A stretch of 64,000 nucleotides of DNA from assembly GCA_018296165.2 (NCBI GenBank), contig JACKQL020000041.1, positions 124,001-188,000 on the forward strand, read 5' to 3'. Position 1 is the first letter of the stretch. Every line of letters begins with the position of its first letter. The notes beneath the pieces are model-generated. The model had not been told where the DNA came from. It saw only the letters and a program-made list of their open reading frames with translations, and did not search any database. The position numbers were made by a program, and so were the translations under genes. This document shows, piece by piece, positions 11,467 to 23,835 of this stretch. Source of the DNA: Termitomyces sp. T153 (Eukaryota > Basidiomycota > Agaricomycetes > Agaricales > Lyophyllaceae).

Positions 11467-11475
11467 CTATTTATA
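11467..11475 (-). promoter_or_regulatory. TATA-like box
   Basis: TATAAATAG on the minus strand lies about 40 bp upstream of the ATG at 11428. Position and sequence suit a core promoter of the Pro-rich protein gene. No transcript evidence is available. Confidence 0.45.
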
Positions 11476-13627
11476 CTGGCCGATTAAATAAAAGCGAGCT
11501 TTGTCAATGGTGCCGGGAATTCGCAGAAACGTGTGAACTACTTCTTCAGATAAGGAAGAACAAGGGTATATACTAAAATAAGTACAACAATTCTAGCAAG
11601 TTCTAGATCTACTCAAGCCTTATCATTTTACAACATCAACTTTTCAAAGAACAATTGCAATTGAACAATAAAGATCGATCCTGCATTGTACGATACTACC
11701 TCATCCCTGATACGAACACCAATCTGGGATCGTACAATACTTCTTTACACATATATATGCATTTGAAGGACCGGAGACTTCATTGACACTGTACGCAAGG
11801 TGAAATCTCCCGAGTTCTTGATTCTGGCAGACTGTCCTCGACATGAGTCCTTCGCCTACAGCTGCCTTCGTGTCTTCAGAGAGAGAAGTTGTTGGGTTTC
11901 AAGCTACAGTAGTACTTCGTCACGACGGTCAATTCGAGTCAGATTCCGACAGAATAATACTATCCATAAGGCTTCCAAGGGAGTCGCAGGTGATTTTAAA
12001 GATGCGTAATATGGATCTCCGAGTGTGAATACCTAGCACCTAGCACTAGAAGCACAGAGCTCAAGTGAATGTTGTCCATGATATGAATGACATCGAGATC
12101 GCGCGCGTTGATTCAAATTGAGGCTGCTTCACCTCTTGCGCTGTTGGACTTTCTCAACCACAGCGTGAGGGTGGGAGCTTAACCTGGTATCACGTGTGTT
12201 TCCTACGCACGGACCATGTGCATCCCCTATATAAACCCCCCGCGCCCCTTGATTTGCTCTTTAGAACATACTCATCAGGATCTATTTTATAGAAACTGAC
12301 CGAGTCTCGCATTTTTACAAATGCCACATCCTTCAAATCCACTCGATGACATTCGCGCTCCCTCGTTATACTGAGGACATGGCTTCTTTTTGGAGTCTCG
12401 AGGACGTTTGGCACCTTTTCTGAGCTCGTTCGCAAGAACAGCTTGGAGAGGAGCCAGCGAGGCGAGCGTTTGTCTGATGGATTATTTTAGTTACCACGTC
12501 TGTATTAGTGAAATCTATATCATCAGTTGTATCTGATTTTCGAGTCATTGACTCTTGAATACTAAATAAGTAGTGTGGTGATGAATCGTATGTGATTCCA
12601 AACTTGCTAGTGCGATTTATGACGCCTCGCCTTTTGTTCTCCTGGGCTTGCGTACACTTGCAATTGTTACCTCTGACGTGGATGCTCCTGACCTCGCATG
12701 GATGTTGACAGTTACCGCAGTATACATACCGGTCCACTTTCGGCTTGTTGTGAGGACACAGATGGAACTTGAACTTGACAAGAGACCGTAAACATGAAGA
12801 CTATTCAAAGCTGAAATTTATCTTCGTTATGCTTGTTTATACTTATGGTGTTCTTTCCATCATCATCGACGAGTCCCCATTCTGATCACACACTCAACGA
12901 AAGCACAACTATCAATCATACCCTATACATCCCATCCCTTCAACCTTCATATGTTTTACGGACAGTATACATGAAACTCTCGGTATGTACTAGCTCACTA
13001 ATCATCCCTTTTGTTGTCTGCAATATTGTTAGTGATAGTTTTTTTGCACATCATGTCTGTCAGGGTCTGAAGAGTTCTCCTGGCCGGGAACTAGAATCAG
13101 GCTCTAGAGTACTCATGAAATATCCCCACCAAAAACTTTCTCCGTGACCAATTCTTCCATCTTTTTCTGACTAGATTGTGTGTGCATCTGCAGCTAGATG
13201 TCTAATTTAATCCCTTGAGGGAGCTTTTAGTGCTCTGCACCATTCATATATTCATATTTTATCTCTCATATGGGGTGCGTCACTTCAGATATCACTATGG
13301 TAGAACAACGTTACGATTCTGCGGTGCCTCGCGAGAATGTCATCACCTTACAGGCTCGCCCTATGGATCTCTGGCTATACAGGCTAAACCCCATCCACGT
13401 CTCCTTTCATCCCGCAGACAAGCACACGCCACTCTGTCGACTAATATTCCCGTCTGACACCGCTGCGATGCAGCAGCTATAGTGCACTGCGATGTCGCGT
13501 ACACAAACTGCTGCAATCGGACATTGGATACCTACTGAATTCCATGTCCCCAGACTGAGGATCCCATATCGACATCACAAATCCTCCATCATTTTTGGAT
13601 GAGCGTGGTGAACAAGACTCGGTACTT
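11476..13627. other. Long intergenic region with no supported gene
   Basis: Open frames up to 123 codons occur (for example 12366-12737 on the minus strand) but none has a domain, good start context or plausible splicing into a longer protein. A plus-strand ctatataaa motif at about 12227 could be a lone TATA box. I see no RNA gene. Confidence 0.5.
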
Positions 13628-15753
13628 TTATGTATCTTCGAGAGAAATAGTAGCGATCGGGTTTGGTGGAAGCTTGACAGTCTGGTAATGTTCCAAATGT
13701 TCGACAATAGCATGATGACCCTCGCTGCGTGCAATATCAAGAGGTGTTCTCCCATCTGCATCTTTGAGCGATCTATCCCATCCGCGGTCGAGCAGATTTA
13801 CTACCAAACATGGGTTCAGGTGATGCACGAACCGTGAAAACGCTGCAACGTGCAGTGTATTAGGAGGTGGAATGGCGCCATGGTCCAAAAGGTACGCCAC
13901 GACATCGGAATGGGCTTGTTCAACCGCAAGATGGAGTGCAGTCTTGGAGTTGGAAGATAAGGTTGTCTCAATAGATACAAGAGATGGCTCTCGTTCAACA
14001 AGAAAAATGACCACATCCAGATTGCCAGAGTAAGCCGCGAAATGCAAAGCAGTCCAGCCGTTGGTATCACGACGATCGATATTGATTCCCCGATCCAACA
14101 AATCACAAATGTCCTCTGCTTTCCCCCTCTTTGCGCAGTGGAACAAGACCTGACGATCGTATCGAAGTAGGTTGGGATAACCCCAATCCAGAATACACCT
14201 CGATAGAACATGACACCTTCTCTTGATGGCCACTCTATATGCATTAATTAGTGTATCTTCGATCCGTTCCCGCCAATCTTCTCCTACGTAGGTAATACGT
14301 CCGTCCAACAAGGATTTGGATGAGGAGATCTTTAATAGGTTTTCAATTAATCTGCCACATGTACTCTGATCAACCTCGTCCTCCGTCATGGATGTTGATG
14401 ACAATTCGGGCATCTGAGACAAGGCGTATTCGACCGTAGAGAGAAAAAGATCAAAGTTATGTTCTGAGATTGAGGCTAAACGTCCGAGTCCAGAAGGATG
14501 GAAGGAGTGCAAGCTCGACGGCCATTCATCGAGCAGACCGCAAGCGCCTCCGGCGACAATCTCTTTTACCGAATGGTTGGAAGAAGAGTGGTTGAATAAC
14601 CATTCTAATGAATCGCAAGCGAGATGACCAGCGACACCTAACAAACTATGGCTGTCGACGAATACTTCACTGTGCTCTGCCATTTTCACAGATTTTCTTG
14701 ACATCTCCGGCCATATCACCCTGTCTGACTTTCGGGTCAATGCGTACCAAAGGGTCGATAAAGCGCATTTTATGACACGAAAAGCAAACATAAAAGGTCG
14801 AATCAAAGAGAACATGAAGGAAACCCGATAGGGACAAGCGATCGAGAAAGCCGGGAGTAGGGAGGTTGCAAAGTAAAAGAGGAATGCGAGGGCAGTGATG
14901 GCAGAAACAACCCCGCATATTGGAGAGGACAGCTTAGAAACATAGAGAGCAAGCCCGACGAGAAAGATGGCGACCGAACCATGTAGGATCAGTGGAAGAC
15001 TCTCGACGATGTCGCCGAGTTTCCATTTGATAAGCCCTTGAAAGCGAAAATGGCGAATTAAAGCACGAGTTTTCGCGTCACCAGGAACAATCGCAGTATA
15101 AGCCTGTTGACCTGTGTAAGGATGACTCAGATGAATGGAAAGGAATGCACCAGCCTGAATCCACTGTTTAGCTAGAACAGTCAGAAGAGCAGTCGACAAC
15201 GAGAGAGCGAGGCTCGTGAAAAATAGCCCGTTGACCCAAACATCGATCGAAGAGTAGGTTCGGCTTCCAGGACCTGGGGATGCTGCATGGACGGCACTTA
15301 TACTAGCCCTGTTTCCAGCGGCTCTCAATAATTGGTTGTTCTCGATGAGGAGTGAAACCATGATCTGCGTGTTATCTGGTTGAAGAGCTTGAGACGTTTG
15401 GGCGACAAATGTCGTTACTACTGCCGAGAAAAGAGAGGCCTGGACTACATATAAATTGTGGGGTTACAGAGTTCTCTGAAGACTCACAAAAACCAGTAGA
15501 CCGTCAATGATGTTTTGAAAGCCTTGTATCATGTCCGTGTCGTAGTTTTCTGCTTCGTCGAGATAGACGTTCCAGACGCGTGCATTCTCTTTTGCTTCAT
15601 CTCCCTGTTTATCCGGGCTATATATCTTGGTGTAGTCATAGTTACGGCCACCTGGGACTACTGTCAGAAGTAGACTACCACAAAAAATATGACAGTACCG
15701 AGACTAGCAGTTCCGAAGGTTGTAGTACCTGACGTATTCAAAAGACCTGGCAT
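13628..15753 (-). CDS. DUF6535 membrane protein with C-terminal ankyrin repeats
   Basis: Three exons, 15753-15699, 15651-15488 and 15439-13628, give 676 residues. The second and third exons join at a phase-0 intron inside GLLVF/ASLFSAVVT, the hallmark start of the Agaricomycete DUF6535 domain (about residues 35-240). Membrane segments are visible around residues 65-80, 135-160, 205-230 and 235-255. The middle part (about 290-470) has no recognised domain. Residues about 480-660 carry four ankyrin-like repeats, with motifs such as GWTALHFAAYSGNLDVV, KTALHLAVEQAHSDVV and GRTPLDIARSEGHHAIV. DUF6535 proteins are a large family in mushrooms with no settled function; the ankyrins suggest protein binding. 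The start is an inference from frame and splice sites. Confidence 0.88.
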
Positions 15754-17305
15754 TCAGGGACGAACAAGTGATGAGACAAAGGTAGTTGCATGGTTAGCGA
15801 AAAAATTGTCACGAGTTTCGTGCGTCGACCGTCATCACCATCACCACCCCCATTTTCACTTTCGTATTACCGCATGGAAGGTTTAGCCTATGTAGGGAGC
15901 CAATGATCAGTTTCGGCCAACTACAAGAGCACTTTCAGGCGAGTAGACCAGTCCAGGTCACTCAAATCGTCACAAAATGCTTCGTTGCACTCGGCGCAAG
16001 TGGTCTTAGGTAACTTGCTTAGAAAGGGACTCTGACCAGGTTTGTTGCCATCAAAAAGCTTCAGGTGACCTCGCATTTATTGCCGAGTTGAACGGGGTTC
16101 GTTGGGATTATCGACCATGATTATTAATGTCAAATTTGATTTTCCAGGCTTGAATCGTCCCTCATATCAAGGAGACTGTCGGAATATTGAAGTTTAATAT
16201 GGACTTGCAGCTCTATTGTTCAAGAGACGGCGCGTAGATTTATGCTTTACATGAAATCAAGCTTGATGGCAAGATATTTTCGTTCTGGATCAAAATCAAG
16301 TCTTCTACCGACCATTACAACCTCTCCTCTTCGTTCCCCTTGCGCTCTACAACATTTTCGAATGCACAGACGATGTCATCCTAGTCTTAACTTTCATCAG
16401 CGACGCGGCTGCACAATACGAAGGTCAATTTATGCTTGTATAATCTCGTGACATCATTCTTTATACCCAAGCATGCGAGAAGAGGAGAATCTGAAGCTTA
16501 AACACAGGGATTCTACTGACATTGGAGGCTATCACGATCATGCACCCCAGTGCATGGCGAGCATTCATATACCCTTTCTTATTTCAGTCATTTTTTCCAA
16601 GGGTGATTGGCCCATGCTGATAAAAACTGACCTTGTTAGTCAGTCTACTCTGTACGTGAGACCCAACCTTCCTGATTTAAACCTAGATATTGATACTCGC
16701 CTCTGCATCTTACCTTCTCACTCACCCAAGCACAGACACATACGTCGTGAATTGTGAGAGAAACACCAGGCCTCTTGCTTCGAATGTGCGATCGGTCGGG
16801 AAGAGCTTGGGCTTGAGAAGTAGAACTGAGATCTTATTTTAGCTTATTGGGGCGCTGCTGCAAGGCTGAACTTGAAAGTGGCCTTTTCTGACATCGACCC
16901 TGTCCTCACCTCAGCGCTATGAATAGTTCTATATCACCACGCCGCCGCACGACTCTGACAGACCATACGAAGACTATGGAGGGTTCCCAAATTATCATCA
17001 CCTTTGGCAAGGACTAAATTCTGGGTTCGCCTCGCCTTACCAACGACTCTCGGCGGCTGTGATTTGATGTCCTACTCTGGCTTCCTTCAACTCTATCTCC
17101 CGCGTGAGCAAACGGGTACCATTTGTCCCTCACAGTCAGTTACGTTAAGATATCCATGTGCGGACGATATGGAAGCATTAGTACACTAATAATAGCTACG
17201 TCTAGCGTGAGTAGATATCATCATAGTAACATGGTAACATAGGTATAGCCCCAGTGGCTTCCTGTCTGCTTTCCTTTTCTTCTAACTATACTAGCAGCCG
17301 CACCA
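15754..17305. other. Intergenic region without recognised gene
   Basis: Only short open frames of under 95 codons are present on either strand and none looks conserved. It probably contains the promoters of the flanking divergent genes. I see nothing else. Confidence 0.5.
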
Positions 17306-18110
17306 ATGTCTATCATCGTGGAACCTTGTGACCTGGATTTTCCACGTACGTTGTTACTATTCCAGAGTCTTCTGATTTGCAGTTCTTACGAATCGTGCCC
17401 TGAATATAGATCCAATGCTTCCAAGCCTATCTACGATATGCGTGCTCTTCATGTCCAACCCAAACAACTTCCCTATTGAATATAAAGTAAAGACAAATGC
17501 TCCCAAGGTTTCCCGGCGTGGTGTGACAATCTCGAGGATGGATGCTAATTTTTTCCCCATCAGCGGTACCTTGTCAAGCCAAACATGTGCAGGATCGAAG
17601 CAGGGGAAAGTCTTGACGTGACAAGTAAGCCTACATCAATTCAAGCATTTGGCGAATATGGAACATTTCTAGTATATTATAAACTTCCAAAGACAGAAGA
17701 GGAGAAGAAACAACATCTGCGGAACAGGGACAGGTTTCTGGTTGAGAGTAAAATGGTGTTCAGCAACGAAGTAAGATCTTGTATTTCGCAGGACTTGGTA
17801 AGTCGAAAGACACAGGGCAAGATCCCTGGTTCTCATCCAATACAATTTCCCACAGTCGTTCAAAATTCACAAGCAAGAGCTCAGAGTCCGTAGTCTGCCC
17901 TCATTGAACGAGAGCGAGCAGTCATCCTCATTAGATCGAGATGCACCGCCTCCGACATATGAGGACGTTTTTCCTAGCTGGCGATCCGGAAATTCACGGA
18001 ATGTAGAATTGCTATCTCATATCGAGGGGGCGCAGAGGGAGCTTGACCACCTTCAAGAAACAATCAATGGCTTGAGGCAGGCGCTTCGTCGGTCTGAGGA
18101 TGCAATGTAA
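17306..18110 (+). CDS. VAP/Scs2-like MSP-domain protein without membrane anchor
   Basis: Five exons fit in phase: 17306-17345, 17410-17507, 17564-17624, 17673-17797 and 17856-18110, for 192 residues. Residues 1-110 form a major sperm protein domain: the start MSIIVEPCDLDFP, then SNPNNFPIEYKVKTNAPK, then RYLVKPNMCRIEAGESLDV. The second is the strand that in VAP proteins contacts FFAT motifs. VAP/Scs2 proteins sit on the ER and recruit lipid-transfer and signalling proteins. The C-terminal part has a PPPTYEDV segment (a PPxY-type motif) and a short coiled coil, then ends with no hydrophobic tail, so unlike typical Scs2 it should be soluble. A missed terminal exon encoding an anchor cannot be ruled out, but a stop follows directly. 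Confidence 0.85.
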
Positions 18111-18383
18111 TAGATGACTGTCTTCTCACTAGAGTCCACTTGTTCGACGTAATGGTATCTAAATGTCAGTGTATGGTCGAATACTCTGAGCACATAATCA
18201 CCCTAAAAATGTTCGACCAGAAGGTAGAACCCAACATAAGCCAAAGCCTTAAAATGGATTATGGGATTAAAAAGAATAGTCCAAAATGTAAAGAAGTAAT
18301 TCTGCTTCGGTATGGATACAGCTGGAACTCGGATACAATACAACAATCAGAGTCAGAGGAATGACATAAATATAGTACATTCA

Positions 18384-21300
18384 CTACGGTTGCGACATAT
18401 AAGACAAAGTCGTACCAGTTGCATTAGACGTGGTCCTTTGTCTTTCTCCCTGTCCGTTTGTCCTCACAGACACAGGCTCATACAATGCTGTCGGTTCCAC
18501 ATAGGAACTGGGATCAAAACGTGAGTACCGTGAATTAGCCGAACGCATCGAACTTATGGACTGATTAGATGCAATCCGATGGAGACCATGTACCTCATTC
18601 GCAGTTCCGTTCCCTCCAGGCATACGACCATTCGGCGTGAGATATGTTGAATCCGAAACAGTACGTCGATGTGATGTAGAATGAGGGTTTACTGGCACTG
18701 GAGTGTTGCGACCAATGTTCACTGAGCGGGGTCCTGATTGGATGGAGACATTATCAGTCGTGGGAAGAGGAGCATTCCTCGTTGCGTGGGAAGCGGCAGA
18801 GGTTCGGTGAAGGTGGTTGACTGGCCTCTGGTACTGCGATGGCGGTCGGTCAGCTTGAGCGAGCGAGCGTGACGATGTCGGACCTTTTGGAGTTTTGGAT
18901 GGCGCAGGAGGAGCTTGGGAATGGCTGGTGGTAGATACAGGATGGGGAGTACTGAACGTGAGAGGCGCTGTGGAATTCCTTACACTAGAAGTACCAGCGT
19001 TCTGGGAAGAGGGTGTCATTGAGCGTAAGCTAGGGACATCAACAAGGTTTGGGCTGAGTAAATTCTCTTGTAGTGGACGTGCAGAGTCTGGCGCTTCAGT
19101 TGGAGAACATGACTATCAAGAGTTCAGTCAGCTCACTGAAAGAAATCTAGGAACTAAGAGACGTACGGGAGGCTCAACGGTGATCCCATAAACGGTGGCA
19201 GATGTAGGATTACGTTGCAGAGACGGCCGGACATCACTGGCTCCCCGAAAAGCCGAATTCTGCGAGCTACTACCAGGTATTAACGATGAAGGCGGTTTTG
19301 GGTTTTGAGGCGCAAGCGGCGCGGGCACTGTGAGATGAACAGGACGTCGTCGAGGAGGACCAGTTTGTCCGCTGACAACGTTTGAAGGTTTCACAGGACG
19401 TTTTGGATCCTAAAAAAAGACATGATGAGACACAATATCAGCCTGCTGAGTGACAAGGAACTACAAACCTTCTCGGTAGCGATACTGACACTTGCGCTCG
19501 ATCGTCTCCAATCCTCAACTGCTTGCGGGTCCGAGTAATTCGACGTAGTATCTCCAAACATCTCTTGGATTCGACCCATACTCGGAGAAATTGGCGTGAT
19601 ATTCCTCCTCAAAGGAAGGAAAGTCTCGTTCAGATCCAAAGAATCTTCATCTATAACCTGAAGAGGTGTCCTCTCTGTATACTGTCCTCTGCCTTGCGGA
19701 CCGCTTCTTGCGAGACTACGCTCACTCTCAGTGGGATTCAAATATGTGCCCGGTGAAGGGCTAACGATCTCAAACTGAGATAGATGTGTGGAGACATCGG
19801 AAACAGATGCATTGTCCGAGGGGGAGGCCCGTAATTCAGGTGCAGGAGCACCAAAATCATGAACACGAATGATAGGTGGTGGGTTTTGCGACGACGCGGG
19901 CTGGTACCACGACAAGGGAGCCTCCGGAACAACTCTCGAAGCTTTCCGCCAAGGTCGGGTAAGAGTTCGGTGGAACCACGATTTTTTCTTGTCAGGATTG
20001 ACTTGAAGTGGAGTTGGTGCAAAAGTAACAACAGTCCCCGGCCCGCCAGGGATATTTACTTGAATGGTGTTTTCGGGAGATGGCTGAGTCCCTGTTATTT
20101 GATGGTATTCATGAGCAGTCACCCAAGGCTGCGACGATTCGCTAAGGTGTTGATGTTGACTGTTTTGTTGTTCAATTACGGAAGCTGGGGGTATTGAGAC
20201 AGCATAGCGTAACACGGGAGGTCCAGGCGATGCCGCTCGATCGATCTCCGAAGCATATTCGGGAGCATGAGGAGGTTGCGACTCTTCCTCCACAGACACC
20301 TCGGATCCAGGAGGAGTAGGAGACTGGACTCGAGATTCAAGTGGCGGTGAAGGTTCTCTGGAGATACTTCGCTGCCGGGCACGCCGGGTGCTCTGGTGAA
20401 CAGGCGACGAGATTACACGCTCAAAATCAAAATCGGCGGGGAGTGCAGTTACTTGAGAGTCTGATTCACGGCGCGCCCCGGAGCTGGGTACACGTCTATG
20501 ATTTAAGTTCATAAGTGCGGCTTCTTCCTGAGCTCTTTTAAGCCCAGCTTCAAAACCAAGCCGCCTGCCTTCCTGTTGAGCAGCAGCAATCATTTGTTCT
20601 TGAGCGTGTTTTCGCGCTGTTGCTCGAGCATGCGACGCTGCCTCCTCAGCTTCGTCACGTTGTTTCTCCAATGTTCTCAGCATCTCCTGGGCTTTTGCAA
20701 TCTCTTTATGTGCATTGTCCAGCTGAAACTGGTATAATCGCAACTCAGAACCCGCGTTTAGAGCCTCCCGCTGGGCGGCCAGTCTACTTTCGTTCAGCGT
20801 CGAGAATCGTTCTAACGCCTGAAGGTTATCCCGTTCGAGTGCAAGGACACGTTGATTTTCCGCGTCTACCCGCCCAACTGCTAGACGTAATGCTTTGCGC
20901 AGGTTATGGGTTTCTTTTTTCTGCTCCTTCAGCTGGCGTATTGCTTCCTCTCTTGTGGTCACGTCCGAGTTCATGGCTTCAATATGAGATCGCGAACGTT
21001 GATGAGAACTTCGCTTGCTTGGCCCTGAGTCCATTACAGTCTCATCGACTGCACGAGTCTTTTGAAAAGCTCGACTCGAACGCGGGCGGGCTTCTGCACG
21101 AATGCTCACAGATGTACGGCTGCAAGAGCATTGTTAGAATGCATAGCAAAGGAAAATTCGAGGCGACCAACCCCTCATAGGAACTACGCAACTGCGATTC
21201 CGGTGGTAATTGTTCTTGAGCATCCACGGAGTCTCGAAGGATCCGGCTGTGAGTCAAAGCTTCAAGAAACATGATAGCGAATCAGCGATTGCTACTCACT

Positions 21301-21795
21301 CTTCCGAATCACCAGGATACAGCGATCGATGAGGTTGTCCATCCGTAGCAGTGTGACCGGGTTCAAGCACGGTGTCAGGTTCATGACGAGACTGGTGACG
21401 CTGGCTTCCCTGTGAGTATCGACTTGTTCCTGGATCTTGTACTGTCTCCCTAGCATGCTGAGAACTTTGCGAAAATCTTCCGGATTGATCCTGTTGAGCG
21501 CCTATACTGGGCTCCTGGATCAAACTGCAATGAGAAACTCAACACGTCTGCAAAAAGAAGAGCAGAGTGTCACCCACCCTTCTGAAGGAGCAGGATCAAC
21601 GGATGGAGTAGGAAAGGGTATGGCTGAAGCTGGAGCACGAGCAATAAAACCAGATTCTCGCGGAAGTCCATGAGAGTCTTGTGGTTGGCCATGCTCTAGG
21701 CGATGTTCAAGATGAATGGTTGTATTTCCATTTTCAGGAACATCTTGCGATAGTCTTGTTGCCTGTGATGTACGATTCTGTTCTTGAGCATCCAT
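18384..21795 (-). CDS. Large coiled-coil protein with Ser/Pro-rich tail
   Basis: Six exons fit in phase: 21795-21578, 21524-21300, 21246-21172, 21119-19469, 19409-19167 and 19112-18384, giving at least 1046 resid. Two short copies of an ILR-x-x-x-DAQEQ segment occur near the N-terminus, one at the exon starting at 21246 and one just before and across the 21795 start. The copy at 21795 is preceded by a good acceptor, so an upstream exon near 21850-21900 probably exists and the true start is not fixed. Residues about 200-380 are a strong coiled coil (Glu, Gln, Lys, Arg and Leu heptads). The rest is low-complexity Ser, Pro and Thr. I do not recognise a named family. A scaffold or cytoskeletal role is possible but unsupported. 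Confidence 0.78.
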
Positions 21796-23835
21796 AAATT
21801 CCCGCAGAATTGATCTGAAATAAGGTTGTTGGTTAAGGGTGAAGCAAAGAAGATTGAGGCTTTATACCCTTCTGTGTCAGCGGAACAAGGTGTAGCCTAC
21901 GTATGTGAATCGGCACTGGGTCAGTGAATCAGAATTCTTGTTCGTAAGGACACAGCATTTCCTTATAAATAGTCAGTGCTGATCGATGACCATTCGAATT
22001 CGCACAATTGGCAAATTAGCAAGTCGACAAGACGTCTGGTTGTGATGATGATCAAAACGAGAACAATGGTACTTTCAAAGTTTGTTAAAAACATTCAAGG
22101 ATCACGTGTACCCCACTTAAGTTGATCGGGATCCGGCCCGGACAGCAGACCTTTTCCTTTTCAAGTCTCCCCTTTGCGCTCGAAAAATGGTGAAACTATC
22201 GCTACCAGAAAGAAGGGAAAAAACAAAGAGGGAATGCGCTCCGATTGCAAATTATTGAACCATCATCCAGCCCAATGCTCAGATCAAGAGTGGTTAGAGA
22301 AATGCCCAAAGGCGAATCCTTAAACACGAGCAATTGGTCTGAGATGGATATGCTGTCCGGTCGGTGCTTAGTTCTCGTCATAGCGCGAAGGAAAGATATA
22401 GAAACTTGGTAACAAGGCTATGTAGATCATGCAGGGATGAAAGCCTTGATGAGACAGTACTGTGGTAGGATTCACACACCTAGGAGTACAGTAAGTTTGG
22501 AGAACTGTAGACCATCCGAGTCGGTTATCATTACAATTCAAATCAGGAGAAATTCATCAAAACTTACAGAAGCAGTGGGCACTCGTAGCCTCATGGTCAA
22601 ATCAACAATGTCGTCACCAATAGTGATACATCACGGACTTCAGTAAAACAGGGAGTGCATGCTATACGACTCGATAGCGTTTCAAATGGTCAGAGTGACA
22701 TATGTTGAGCGTACGAGAGAGCAGAGACCGCGCTGTCACCTTAATATACAACTCACAATTTCATTACGAAATGGTGAGCTGGTTCAACTATGTTGTTGAG
22801 GAACATCCACCACACATGCCTGAGGGAACTACAATTGCGGACCGCAGCGGGATAGCAGCCATCGTGAGACGGTTGTACAGCATTCTGGAAAGCATGCTAT
22901 GCATCATGAACGCCCAGTAGATGGTTCGCAGGCTTTCAGAGGGGTAATGAAGAGAGAACAGTAACAGTTTTCACCCACTCATAAGGCGCAGCGCCTTCAT
23001 TTTGCTTCTTTTTGTTTGGAAGAAGACATATCTAGGTCCATCATTTTGACATATTCTAAGCGTTTGGTTGGAAAAGGAAAGGCGCATCAGAACACCCCTA
23101 AAATTCCCTCGAGGTTTGTGGGGGGACCGGGCAAAAAAGGCATCGGCACCGAACATGTAATAGCGTGTCCAAGACGCGCCGTTGCGGTCACAACGGGGAC
23201 TTGCTGAGAATCGTCATGTACAGGAGATTCGGATTATCAACTTCACCGTGTATGCAATTGGCTCGTAGGGAGCGATCCTTGAGAGTGTATTTCCTTTACA
23301 GAGCTGATCAAAATAGATCCTTGTAGATGTTCCGTGGAAGGATGTCCATGTCCTCGGAACTGTTGAAAATATTGATGACCACGATGATACGAATCACTGA
23401 AATGTGACCCTGAACACAAAACTGTCCCGAACTCCTGTGACAAAATGAGCCAAGGAAGCACGGACCTTATAAGCCTTGACAAGATGAAGAAGAAAAAGAA
23501 GAAGAAGAAGAAGAGGAAGAGATAGAGTTGCGTTTCAACCAAAAGTTGCTAATCACATGAAACAATATTCTCTCTTCATTTCTCGGTTTACGTAAATGGC
23601 CAGCGTTGGCCGCCGAGGGATCCACAGAACGAACGAGATCTGTGACCGGCTGAAGAAACGATCCTTGATACTTACCGGGAAAAACAATACATCATCAATA
23701 TCTGTCACTAACAGCTCAAGCACAGCCATCACCAGAATCTTACAGACCCTTCCGCTTCGTCACGGTGATCTAGCCATTCTTTTCTTTCTACTGCCGTCTC
23801 TCTAATCTCCTGGGCTTTCTCTGTCCAGTCAGACT
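21796..23835. other. Intergenic region; minus-strand 5' end, GAA microsatellite
   Basis: A TATA-like minus-strand motif (atttataagg) near 21961-21970 may serve the coiled-coil gene. Open frames such as 22702-22920 (+) lack any domain and were not accepted. A GAA-type microsatellite lies at about 23484-23520. The region before 23836 is pyrimidine-rich, as usual upstream of fungal starts. Confidence 0.5.
23484..23520. repeat. (GAA)n microsatellite
   Basis: The plus strand reads as repeated gaagaag with a few a or gg interruptions, about 12 triplets. It is intergenic. Confidence 0.85.

Noticed and set aside
12366..12737. 123-codon minus-strand frame with several Cys and His
   Set aside because: Cysteines do not form a recognisable finger spacing, no splice extends it in a convincing way, and there is no start context.
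15800..15900. His-rich run in a plus-strand frame near 15830
   Set aside because: It comes from a short catcacc-type repeat in a 65-codon frame with no other support.
20620..21180. 186-codon plus-strand frame
   Set aside because: It is the shadow of the coiled-coil exon on the other strand. The minus-strand reading has heptads and fits splice phases.
22702..22920. 72-codon plus-strand frame considered as a small secreted or pheromone-type gene
   Set aside because: No signal peptide and no C-terminal CaaX motif; composition looks random.
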